NCBI GenBank assembly: GCA_037833965.1
Contig: AP031355.1
Location: forward strand, 21,043,501 to 21,107,500
From: Marchantia polymorpha subsp. ruderalis
Lineage: Eukaryota; Streptophyta; Marchantiopsida; Marchantiales; Marchantiaceae
Direction: 5' to 3'
Length of the DNA: 64,000 bases
Shown piece after piece: positions 33,806 through 44,330 of this stretch; position 1 is the first letter of the stretch, and every line of letters starts with the position of its first letter. The position numbers and the translations under genes were made by a program. The notes under the pieces were generated by a model that did no database searches, had not been told where the DNA came from, and saw nothing but the letters and a program-made list of their open reading frames with translations.

Positions 33806-35498
33806 CTACACGCCTGCACGGAACCACGCTACACTACACTCCGCGGAACCTGTACTACGTCTCCTGCGCGGCCGACTGCCGCGCCCTAACTCCCTACCCT
33901 GCCAATCTTCCGCTCGACTGCGCATTCCCAAGCGCTGCAACGCCGCGGACACCTCCACTTCGAGGGCGGACATGGTATCCTGTGCCTTCGACAGAAAGGC
34001 ATCGAGCTTCTTTGCTACCTTCCGCCGACTCCTACTGTCGCCTGACAACAACCCGGCTGCGCGCAATTCAAACTCACGCAGTGTGAGTTTCTCCTGCGCC
34101 TTCACTTCCCAGTGGGCGTAGCCCTTGAGACAGTGGGCGACACGCCTCGCCGTCTCCACCTTCGTGCGATCCGCCTCCTTCCTGCGATCCTCTTCAATTA
34201 TCACTAATTGCGATTCGGCTTCAGCACGTTGCGCTCTCAATTCGCCACACTCTGACTGTAACCTGCGGATTAACTCTTCATCCGCCTGCCGTGCGAGCTG
34301 ACATTGTTCCAACAACCGCGTCTGTCGCACGAGCTCCTCTGACAAAATCCGATTCTGGGCCTGCTCAGAAATGAGTGCTTCCTTGACCTTCACCTGCTCC
34401 TTGGTGAGCTCGTCCAGTTTCTCATCCTTCATCTTCTCGGAGTGCTTGTAGAATTTCTGATTAAGCTTATACTGACCCCACAAGCATGCATGCTTCTCCT
34501 TCAATTCCCTCAACTCCTGGTCCACTCTAGCTAACAGCTTGCTGGTGTGGACTTTAGTGCGAGTCCGCCTGCGCACTAACTCGATGTAAGATCCCGGCTG
34601 GAGTGGGTCGGCGTATTTATCGACCTTGCGATCCAAGTACCTCAGCAACGGAATCACCTGCTAAGAGAGCGCCGCCGCCGGCGCTCCAACAATTTCCTCC
34701 TCCTCCTCCTCGGTGTCTTCTGCTCCTGACATTTCTTCCGTGGAGCCTCCGTCGTCATCATCCGAGTGGAGAATTTGAGTCGCCATTGATTGCGTCGGCG
34801 ACTGCCCCGAGTGGGGCTGCACGTCATCGACGCGTGCTGCCTGCGAAGGCACGGCTGCAGTCTCGCTGCTCGTCGCCAAAATGTCTAAGGCGGAAGGCGA
34901 ATGTACCCGTGCGGCATCCCCGTCGCTCGCTTGTTGGTTGTCTACCGCGTCCTCTCTGCCGCCGTCGCCCGCCGCCGAAGGCGATCGAGCGGAAGGTGGC
35001 TGCGCGGGGTTTGATTGCGCATCGCGCATCGAAATTTCATCCCGCGGACAGTCACTCCGCTCCTCCGTCTGTTGCTGCTCCCTTGGTCGGTCCATGGGGG
35101 CTGTGCCCGGCCCGTGCGCAGGCGCAATTGCCGGCGCCTTGTCCGCCGCAGGCATAGCGCCGCGGGCATCCATCGCCGAAGGCGACATGGCCGGGGGCCG
35201 CTCGCCCGATGTCCCTTGGCCTATAGGCCCTACCGCCGAAGGCGCATCTATCGGCGGACTTCCCGCCGATGGTGCGGCCTCCGCACGCTCCCTGCTCGTA
35301 TCTCCTCTGCTCGAAGGCCCTGGCGCCGAAGGCGCAAATTGCGGCGCGTGGTGCGCCGGAGGGTCTGGCCCCAAGGGCCGGTGTCTCGTAGGCGGTTCTT
35401 CCGCCGGCTCCTTCCCCTTCCTACGTTGGAACGGGGGTGATTCTTGCCTGTGCACAGGCGGCACGTGTGGAGGTGTCCTGTGCACAGGCGACCTGTGA
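33806..35498 (-). pseudogene. U3-encoded ORF remnant of GL9 (subfamily B)
   Basis: The C-terminal part is closely similar to GL5: Pro/Ser/Ala-rich region, STEEMSGAEDTEEEEEEIVG, a TAG at 34661-34663 where other copies have GAG (ALS-E-QVIPLL), then the coiled coil and RRRRSTGSAECSVAWFRAGV. The N-terminal domain is absent because the copy is truncated at 35498. Confidence 0.75.
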
Positions 35499-35896
35499 TA
35501 TGACCTGTGATACGACCATATGATGCATGCCAGGAACATATTCAAATCACTTGATTCTTGGACGCAAATTTTTTTTCCCAATCATCATCAATCTTCTATT
35601 CACGTCACCTATTGATTTGTACGCTACAATTGTATTGTCATGCTAGAATTGATAGCCACGGTCAATGCAATATAAGCTTGCTCTGTGCAATTCTATGCTT
35701 CGAGATGACAACCAATCGCTTCCTAATGTTGTTGGTCCTATGAAAAGTTTTCCAAATTTCACGCAAATTGATCCGAACCTGACCTCGTTTTTTGGATCGG
35801 GTTCAGGTTGAAGATCAAACCCAACCCGAACTCGATCAGAGCCCTATCTTTTGCATGGATATCATGGAGTGACTTGAGACTTGACTTGAAAAAGGA

Positions 35897-35928
35897 GGCC
35901 GGATGCAAGCCCGTGCGGGCATCCGGCC
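35897..35928. repeat. GC-rich stem-loop
   Basis: GGCCGGATGC at 35897-35906 pairs perfectly with GCATCCGGCC at 35919-35928, and an inner GCCC/GGGC pair is possible as an alternative extension. It stands out in AT-rich DNA. Confidence 0.6.
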
Positions 35929-36264
35929 CCTTACAGTAGCAAACTGCGAGACATGTCACAAATCTTTACAGGTTTGGAATTGTTGTGAAGTATCAGAGGT
36001 CGAAAGTACAGGAAGCTCTTGTTTTGTTTCTTTTCTCTCACCTTCTCGAAAAGCATTACTGTAGACGACCATCGTCCAATGCCTGCATAATTTAGAATAG
36101 TGGCTTTAGAGTATTGATAAAGGCTCCTAAATTATAGCATTTATTAATTTTTGGGTTTTCAAGTCGGGAACATCACTCTACCTGAACCCAATTCAATCCG
36201 AAGTCAGGTTTTTGAATTTTACCCGAATCGGATCGAAGCTCTAGCCAAAGACAAAGTAATCAAA

Positions 36265-36297
36265 GTTAGGGTTTTGAGCCAATGGCTCAAACCCTAA
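36265..36297. repeat. Palindromic TTAGGGTTTTGAGCC / GGCTCAAACCCTAA
   Basis: The near-perfect inverted repeat has arms TTAGGGTTTTGAGCC and GGCTCAAACCCTAA separated by about two bases; one extra T lies in the left arm. Its half-site recurs in the direct repeats around 37020-37220. Confidence 0.55.
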
Positions 36298-36357
36298 ATC
36301 TAAACACGGCTAGTTAGTCTCGCAATGGCTAGAGTTTTTTGCTGCAGCTAGGGTTAT

Positions 36358-36404
36358 CGTGAGATACGTAGTATCGTAGATACGGCATATCTACGTATCT
36401 CACG
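36358..36404. repeat. 14-bp perfect inverted repeat
   Basis: CGTGAGATACGTAG (36358-36371) and CTACGTATCTCACG (36391-36404) are exact complements around a 19-nt loop. A third partial copy follows (ACGATACGTAGATACG). Confidence 0.65.
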
Positions 36405-37009
36405 ATACGTAGATACGACTAAGTGGCCGACAAAAATAGGCGCACGTTGAAGATAAAACTCGATGAAAAGTTTGCATTTGGATCTCACGTATGAAGGAAC
36501 AAGAGTCTCATTCAAGGCTTCATGAGCTTTAACAAACACTGCTGGTAGTAAAAAAACTAAAGATTGAACAAATTCACGACATAAATTTTTGGTTCAATTT
36601 TTGTTCTTTTCTTGTTCACTTCTCACCTCTTGGACTTGAAAAAACGTTGGAATAATACAAGCGCAATCAAGACAAACCTCGATTGATGAATCCAAGTCAA
36701 GATCCGAAACTATTGATGCAATCAAAACTCCAACAGAATTAAATCCTCAATTGTGTAGTCAAAGTTCTATCTACAATGCTTGTCAAAGCTCATGAGATCC
36801 AAATGAAACCCGTCCATCGAATTCTATCTTCAACATGCGCCTGTTTTTGCCGGCCACCTATTTGGTTTTTTTATTGAATTGCAACGAATGACTTGTTACA
36901 TAAATTAGCAAAGATTGATCTAGGTATTGCGGGATAATTCTAGCCGTAGACAACTGTAGCCATTGCAAGAATACCTAATCGTTCACTGAAAAGTGTATAG
37001 ATATAAGGG

Positions 37010-37230
37010 AATTGAGCCGTTGGCTCAAAATCCTAATCTTGGCGCCCAGTGGCTAGGCTTTCAAGAGTAATCGGTCCATCAAAGTGTTTAGGTTTGAGGT
37101 TGGAGACGTTGGCTCAAAACCCTAATATTGAACTCTTGTGGCTAGGCTTATGAGAGTGATAGTTTGAAGTAAGTGTTTAGGTTTTGGGTTCCAATTGTTG
37201 GATCAAAATCCTAATCTTGGCTCCTATCAT
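37010..37230. repeat. Three diverged ~70-bp direct repeats
   Basis: Each unit contains TTGGCTCAAAA or TTGGATCAAAA, CCTAAT(C/A)TTG and, in two units, GTGGCTAGGCTT followed by AGAGT. Units begin near 37012, 37088 and 37178. Confidence 0.5.
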
Positions 37231-38884
37231 TCAAGCATTTATATTGTCGTTGGTTATATGATTTACATATGTATAAAGTATAAAGTTTTACAACAATGAT
37301 ATTGTTGTTTTTAGAAAAGATGATCAATGCAAAAATAGAATAAAAATGATATGTTTGATTACTGCCAAAAAAAACTTAATCCTTATAAGAAAAGAAAATT
37401 GCATGGTTGTGTGTTATTTACTGCAATCAAAGAATCAAACAGAAAATAATTATTTCATGATATCATTGTTATATTATATCATAGATGATGATAACCATAA
37501 AATTCTGTTTTAAATATTCGAAAATAGTATATCGTGGTTACAATTTTATTCAATTACATTCTCCAAACATTTAAAAAAACGACTTAATATAATGTAGTGA
37601 TAACCTTGGAAACTTGTATTATTTAGAACTATTTTATTTGAATAGAATATTCGACGAATGAATATTTTGAAATATTAAAGTTTAAAGTCTTTGCAAACCA
37701 TTCACTATTATAGCTAAAGTTTATGAAACAAATAAACGAAATCACATATTTTAAAATTTGCATATGCAAATCAAACAATTTCAAAACAACATTTCACTTG
37801 ATGAGTTTCTAAAGATTCAATTGGGTTTGCGTCATAATATACAATTGTAGATCCTTTAGGTTGTGAAAATGGTCATTGACTTTGATGGTTTGAAATCTAT
37901 AATCTGTATTGAAGTTAACGATAGCTTTATTGTTGCACAAAAATTTGATAATATCAATGCATTATAAGAGTTGAAAAATAAAATCAAAGGTGCTTAAATT
38001 TGTTCAGATATGAATGAGTTTTAAGAATGAAAAAAAAATCCTAAAATCAGAGTCAGATATATTTAGAGTAGATTATGAGTAATGAAAAAAATGGATATCA
38101 ACGTATTCAGAGCTTAAAAGTCGTTATTATGCTTAAAATGATTCTTTATTGAATATACAAGTAAATAATATGCATATACAAGTTTATGCATATGATTGAG
38201 ATTTTTAAATGTTCAATAGGAGATAATCTTTTTAATAGTGAGAATTCATGTAATTCATGTATGTTAATATGTTTTTTTGATGATACTTGAATATATAAAT
38301 ATAAAGAAAATTTGACATTATATGTTTACCATATACGTACTTTTCAAAAATTTCGTGTTAGTTGATTAAAAGTTGTCGATTTTATATCTCAAAATAAAAA
38401 TTGTTATAAGAACTTCATGGAAATATTGATTTTGCTTGAAATCAATATGATTCATCATGTGTGATGCATAATTAGGCATTCATTGGTTTTGTCTAATTTT
38501 AATTTGACTGATTTGATGACATATTACATATTATTATTTGTAAGTGTTATATAAAATATATGCATTTAAAACTATAAATGGAAGTTGTATCATTAATGAT
38601 ACAAATTATTTACAACCAATTCATATCATGGAGTTCTTGTAGAAGAAGAGGAAATGGAGAAACTCGTATATAAATTTTACGAAACTTCTCGACTTAAAAG
38701 GCTAGATCTCTCGATGAAATCCAGACTAAGAGCAAATACGCCATCGCATCATACAGCTATGTATTTATACCTTCGAACATATCCAATCCAGATCTCGTTG
38801 ATCTACATATCTAGCACAATCATCGTGGTAAGGCTCCAGAGAATTATTGCCTCTTAGCAATGACTGTCCACAGAACTATGGTGC

Positions 38885-39466
38885 TCACAGCATTCTTGTC
38901 TTCCCAGCAGTCTTAGGCTTGAAAGTCGCGCCATGAGATCGGAGCCAGTCCACTTTCTCGGCATTTGAAAGATTCTTCAGCTTTGAGTATAATCTAGCAT
39001 TCTCCCAACCATTGAGAATCCAGCTCCCGTTGTAGGTCTTGGGGATGAAAACGACTCCACTAGGCACTGGGGGCTTCCTCTTACATACAGGTTTCACTGG
39101 TTTAGGTGGAGTGCTGCAACTTCCGTACCAGTATGCCGAATTAGCCGTACCCGCGAGGTTGTCCATCGTGTAACACATATCGCCGGCGAAGTCAGCTGTA
39201 GGTGTACCAGTGCAATTTCTGTTCTTGAAGACCCGGGTACGCCCGCAATTTCCAGCACCAATAACTTGAATAGAACCTCGATAAACACCTTCTCTGAGAC
39301 AGATTTCTTGATCAAATCCAATGTAAATATTTCCAGACCCTGAGCAGTCATTCCTTTCATAAAATATTATCTGAACATCGCTCTGACCTGCCACCATGGT
39401 CGACAAGCTCAGAAGAGCCATCTGCATGCCCAGAGCACAGACGCTCATTGCGCTCCACCTATCCAT
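38885..39466 (-). CDS. Small secreted Cys-rich protein, possibly beta/gamma-crystallin-like
   Basis: The frame opens at 39511, but the Met at 39466 gives a better signal peptide (MDRWSAMSVCALGMQMALLS, cleavage likely after VAGQ), giving 193 residues. The mature part has two similar units: IIFYERNDCSGSG...EICL...GSIQVIG and TRVFKNRNCTGTP...DMCY. The pattern aromatic-Tyr/Lys-x-Arg-Asn-x-Cys-x-Gly followed by a Cys strand and a Ser-containing strand recalls a beta/gamma-crystallin Greek-key pair (as in spherulin 3a or microbial killer-toxin-like folds). That assignment is by eye only. At least seven cysteines occur in the mature part. The tail is Pro/Lys-rich (TPPKPVKPVCKRKPPVP) with an unrecognised end. 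No intron is needed. It is likely extracellular; role unknown. Confidence 0.6.
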   Translation of the reverse strand: MDRWSAMSVCALGMQMALLSLSTMVAGQSDVQIIFYERNDCSGSGNIYIGFDQEICLREGVYRGSIQVIGAGNCGRTRVFKNRNCTGTPTADFAGDMCYTMDNLAGTANSAYWYGSCSTPPKPVKPVCKRKPPVPSGVVFIPKTYNGSWILNGWENARLYSKLKNLSNAEKVDWLRSHGATFKPKTAGKTRML

Positions 39467-39511
39467 CTTCTCTGAGTGCTGCAGCAATCGAAGCAACCAG
39501 ACATCAAACAA

Positions 39512-42500
39512 TCTGGAATCGAAGTTTGATGTTCTTTGTCTACTGCGTCATTCGATAATTCCAACTGCAGGAAAGAGCAGGGTCGTCTACGTTCTCAACA
39601 CTGAGTCGATCTCAGTAAGCTGTTATGAATACATTGTTTGATATTTAAGCTTAAATTAGACTAATCACTCAATCTTTCGAACGTATAGATTTTCGAATAG
39701 CAGTCTCTAGGTTCGAAGCAATCAAAGCAATTCAGACCTTCAGCAATATGTCGACAAACTGTGAAAGCAATGTGAAACATTACCATGAGCTCGGAATGAA
39801 ATAATATGAACTCACAGATAAGTACAAGCAGGATCTAAGACTTTACTTCCAGATAGCGGTTCATACAAAGTCTGAACAGAAATTACTTTGAAAACAAGTC
39901 TCGGACCAGTCTTGCCACACCTTGTCGGTATATGCTATGATCCAAAAGTAGAAGACGCACTGTAAAGTATGGCGGATCCGTTGATCTTATATTCTTCAGC
40001 AAGCAGTTGAGACCAGCGTACGCCGAGGTTGACTTGCCCACGCAACATACCTTGCGTAGATAAAACTATTGTATTCAATTCTTCGCTCTGGATTTCAGCT
40101 TCTTTGTTCCAAGATATCTGTAGAGTAAAACATCAGTTTGCATGACATACCATTCACGTTCGAAACGGTTTTCTGTCTCGTTACAGAATGTGAGTGCTCG
40201 TTTATCATTCTCAGCTGGACGACTACCACTATTGTGATCTTCTTCATTTGTTCCATCCACTGTTCATCATGTCATCGAGAATGTCGTACACAAGTTGAAA
40301 TATGGAAACAGGATTGTAGATATGAAATTGGTGAAGAACATTCGAGCAACTTGGCTGTGTGCGCTATCACTATTCCTAATGTAGCAAAATGCAGATACAT
40401 GGATGAACAAGGGAGCCTTGGAGTTTTCCACAACCATTGCAGAGTTGTGGAAGCAGCAACATGCATTATTTGAATCTTGATGGATAGGCAAATTAAGAGG
40501 GATTCTCTTACTGGGCCACCATAGTTTGCAGGTTAATTCTGATCTCACTCAATGGGAGATATATAGGAAATTAGAGCATTTTGTGAACCTTCGAAGCCTG
40601 TTCACCTTTCATCGTACGATTCCTCTTCCTAGCATGTTTATAACATCATCAGGCATATTCAGGCAATATGCACTTCCAATTGGGATGGCGAAGTAATGAG
40701 TGTTTCTTTTTTTTTAAATCTCTTCATCATGTTAAGCTTTGAAGTTTTTCCTTATTCATATAGTACGCACGTAGGAGCCCAATATTGACGTTGATGTTTA
40801 TGCTTTTGGATGTTTATTCAGTAAAATTTCATGTTTAAATGCTGATCTTCACTGCATGGAAACATAAATTTTGATATTCCCGTGAGTCTCGTCATTGACT
40901 TTTGAGATTACCAAAAGCCAAAAGTGTTAAACATGTGTTCCCTTGAGACAATATCTATGAGTCAGCCCACAGCAGCAGTCGGAATGAGCAGAGTCAGGTT
41001 GTCAAATATTTTCACTCACGGAGCACGTTTTGGCCATGACCTGCCAAGTCAACTCAACACTACTGCATGCAACGAGTCTATGATGGAGGTAAGGAAGAAA
41101 GATTGCTCAAATCAAGTGCTGCTATAGTCATCGAAAACGAGGATCATAATTTTGATTTGCAACGAAGACAATAGATTGTCGGTGCCGTTCAGATTTGCTA
41201 CAAGAACCGTGGAACAAGCACAGTGATGAGATGTACCACAACTTTGCACAATCTTACAAGGAAGTTGGCCTATCAATTTAGGTCTATCCTAAACCTGTTG
41301 CAATAGAAATCACAAAAATTTCAATAGAGGATTATCTTAACATTTCAGAGTATTTCAAATATCACTATCAACCTTCCGGGGTGGACTGAAAATAAGAGCG
41401 TATAAACCTTCACCTGACTTGACAATTGCCAACCATACATAGACGGCAAAATCCAACCTCCAACAATGAGCTGAATATTCATATCTTGCTTTCAATAACG
41501 ACTTTCAAGTAAACTATAAGTCCGCTTTTATGTAAAATCAATGAACTGGTGAATGTATGTCTAACCAACTAGGCGTACGTGGAATAACACCGATACTTCC
41601 ATCTCCAGATCTATGAAGATGAATTTTTTCATAAATCTTTATTACCTTTTCATTACCTTTTCATACATCTTCCTTTTCATTTGAAAAACCAAGTTTCTTA
41701 TAGATCTATATGTCGGGGGGTTTTGGAGAGTTACATACAAAGTACTGCAGTTTGCAGGCCAGCTGTCCCAAGCAGCTCTTAGATGTGAAAGTGAAAGTAC
41801 CTCTTGCCCAAGTAAATGACTATACTGAGCAGTATTCCTGACAAAACTCCAAAACTCTAGCAAGAATGGTGATCAATGCAAGGGAGGATGAGACCGAATA
41901 GTTTATGATCATGATTCATTTTCGTGGCTACTATTCTTCTCTCTACAGCAAAGTCACGGGTAACTTCCACAGAGAGGCTTACAACTACCATAGCCTCAGA
42001 TTCACTGGCCAAATGTGATGGACATGCATGCATGCATGCATGGTAATGGGCTCAGACACTGAACTCAGCCAAATGTGTGGCATCATGAGGCATGACCTAC
42101 GAGCTGAGCATTGTCTGTAAAGCAAAAAACTTTGAAATGGATTGAGCAGAAGTGCACAATTCTTCCGTTTATTCGGGAGAAAAGTGAGCAAGATTCACAA
42201 TCAGGACGGCCATAAGTTCGTAGAGAAACCCTAAACCCTAAACTTCTCGGTAGTCATTAGGATCCTCCTACATGCGAATAAATTACAAATATACCACTAG
42301 TGACAGATTTTCTTTCATATTTCTGATAAAGGAGATACTAGAATCTAAATATTGCCCTAGGAACCATAATAGCATGGATATGGCTAATTTGTACATTTGG
42401 AACTCTTGATGAATGCGAGGATCAAGAGGTTTTGAATGCCTCCGTTAGCATCGGTACTTCCAAAAGTATTGAATTGTGGAACGGGACTGAAAAAGGAAAA

Positions 42501-42531
42501 CTAATGAATAGATGAAATGTGTATCAAACAG
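39512..42531. other. Intergenic DNA, no gene recognised
   Basis: Short frames here (for example 40138-40473 and 41642-41863) have no recognisable domain. A (CATG)n-type run ATGCATGCATGCATGCATG lies near 42024-42042. Confidence 0.45.
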
Positions 42532-43038
42532 CGCTGCGATGCCTCAGTCTTACCGAATAATCTTCGTGGAGATAAGAAGAGAAGAATTGTAACCATCTTT
42601 CGATCCTAGGGTTTGAAAGTGTTGTATTTAAGGTCAAACTTGGGGCTTTATGTCCTGCGCGGATATCGTCGCACTTCCTGGTCGAGTTGCGATGTGAGCA
42701 GTAAGCCCACGAACTGGTGAGGAAGTCTGTCAGCTGCTAATTCTGATTCTGAGAGTAGTTCAGCTCAGCATCGCACTCTAGGCATTTTAGGTATCACTAC
42801 ACGACACATATAGAGCACAAATGAAGATCCCTTGAGTAGGATTGTTCTGAATCTCAGGTGTACTGTTGGGATCCTCCAACAAAAGGTCGGAGGCATTAGC
42901 TGGAATGTGCTGTTGCGTCGAACAGACGGAGCTGTGTCACTAGCAGCTGAGGGAGTCAAATCATTACCACCGCCTTCTGAAAGTTTCGGCATTCTGTCAG
43001 CCTTAATCCGAAAGATCCAGTAATTGGTCATCCTTACA
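42532..43038 (+). pseudogene. Class III peroxidase pseudogene (exon 2 and exon 3 remnants)
   Basis: After an acceptor-like ACAG, 42535-42585 reads CDASVLPNNLRGDKKR, matching the start of exon 2 of the intact gene downstream ([17 protein letters not shown]). From 42886 to 43020 the sequence reads GGISWNVLLRRTDGAVSLAA, then SLPPPSESFGILSALIRKIQ, matching exon 3 ([39 protein letters not shown]). It ends in LVIL followed by a CAGTGA donor-like end near 43038. The rest of exon 2, exon 1 and exon 4 are not found. An in-frame TAA follows KIQ, and G-R-R-D is replaced by R-R-T-D. It lies 1.3 kb upstream of the intact gene in the same orientation. Confidence 0.75.
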
Positions 43039-43146
43039 GTGACAATTCAGAATCTCTTGTCATAGATTGCCAAACGCTCCGTCGGTCGTCCGATTTCTCC
43101 ATCTCTATGTGCATGCGTTAAGTGTGAGCTGCCTTTTTTCCTCTAA

Positions 43147-43398
43147 TTGTTCCTTACAGGATTATTGAGCAGCATCTAGGTTTCAGACTTACAGTCACAG
43201 GAAATTTAGCTTCACCTTTTAAGGCTCGTTCTTGACTTGGAAATCATATCATGAACAAATGCACGTTGAATATTCCAAAGGAATGTTCGACGTAATATTA
43301 TATCTAGGTCACGAACGAGATTGAAAAAGTGAGGTAAATGTCCTGTGTGACTGTAAGTCTGAAACCTAGATCCTGCTAAATAATCATGTAAGGAACAA
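43147..43398. repeat. Long foldback hairpin, about 252 bp
   Basis: TTGTTCCTTACA...GATTATTGAGCAGCATCTAGG and onward (from 43147) is the inverse of the right side ending GGAACAA at 43398. The arms stay complementary with mismatches almost to the centre, where GAATATTCC-AAA-GGAATGTTC closes the stem near 43276. It could be a foldback/MITE-type element or a young MIRNA-like locus. No convincing target duplication is seen. Confidence 0.65.
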
Positions 43399-44330
43399 AT
43401 CCGAGAAAGGAGACTAATATGTTGTTCGACTAAAATTTTTAAGCAGAAGGGAAAGTAACACAATCTCTGGACCTGCATTCAGAATTTTTTTTTCAAGCTT
43501 TGATGTTTTCTATAATTTTGTATAATGATTGTTGGTAAGAAGAAAAAAAACATGATGTACTGATACTCTGCTCATAAATCTGGGATTGCGAAGAAGGAAT
43601 CAGCATCATCATCATCGAAAGATTGCGCAATTAGTAGATGTTGATGAATCAAATTTATCATGTTCAATACCAGGCTGGAAGCTACCGTACGAACCCGAGG
43701 TTGTATTCTCTGCAGATTTCTGTAGAAAACCTTCAGCTAGAAGCATGTCAAGCAATATAGACGGACTTTCAACAAGGGACAAATTGATACACGGATGCGT
43801 ACAGATCACCCGTAACTAGGATCATATCCTGATGATGAAACACCCTTGCCAAGTACGTGCATGTGATGGCAAGCAAGGAAATTTTAACAGAAATTGTATT
43901 TTGTGTCCTAGCTTACTCTACAGAGACCTCACGGGTTACGCACATTCTAAACTTAAAAATGTAATCCTCGTATTTCTCATAGAAACGTGAGGAGCATGCA
44001 TGCATGCCATATACGATATTCAACGAGAAAAGCGGAACGTTTGAAGGCAATGTTGAGGCACCATCTTTGCACTGCGAGGGTTTTGGGGCCAAAATTTCCC
44101 TACAAAAGCGAGAACGTCCGTCTGGAATATCACCTCAGTCTTAAAGTCTCTGATACTCTCCTCAACATTCATTGAGTGAGACTGGACTTGGGACGGGGGT
44201 TCTTCGGCAGAGCTAGCCCAACAAATTTTCAGAGCCACCCACATGCTTGTGATATACAAAAGACAAAAGTCGATAGTCAGCTTTTGTTCATCATTCTTTC
44301 TGTTGGCAGCCGTTGGGCTAAACATCTTTC
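43399..44330. other. Upstream region of the peroxidase gene
   Basis: No other gene is supported. A GCATGCATGCATGC run near 43995-44008 contains RY-type CATGCA motifs. GATATACAAAAG near 44251 is a weak TATA candidate 80 bp before the ATG. Confidence 0.35.

Larger units (their letters stand above)
32801..35498 (-). mobile_element. GL9 giant LTR, 5' part lost
   Basis: Starts (plus coordinates) with TGTAATAACCCAC at 32801 and contains R-U5, a hairpin, a TATA box and the C-terminal two thirds of a subfamily B ORF. Similarity to GL5 ends at about 35498 inside the PPVHR-repeat coding region, and AT-rich DNA follows. It abuts GL8 in opposite orientation. Confidence 0.8.
35499..38884. other. AT-rich intergenic DNA with small repeats, no gene recognised
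   Basis: No ORF here is convincing. It holds a GC-rich hairpin (35897-35928), a palindromic repeat (36265-36297), a 14-bp inverted repeat (36358-36404) and diverged direct repeats (about 37010-37230). From about 37260 to 38600 it is plain AT-rich sequence. Confidence 0.5.

Noticed and set aside
40267..40548. Cys-containing 93-codon minus ORF as a small secreted protein
   Set aside because: No signal peptide, and overlapping frames of similar length; no support.
43212..43478. 88-codon minus ORF
   Set aside because: It lies largely within the foldback hairpin and has no recognisable domain.
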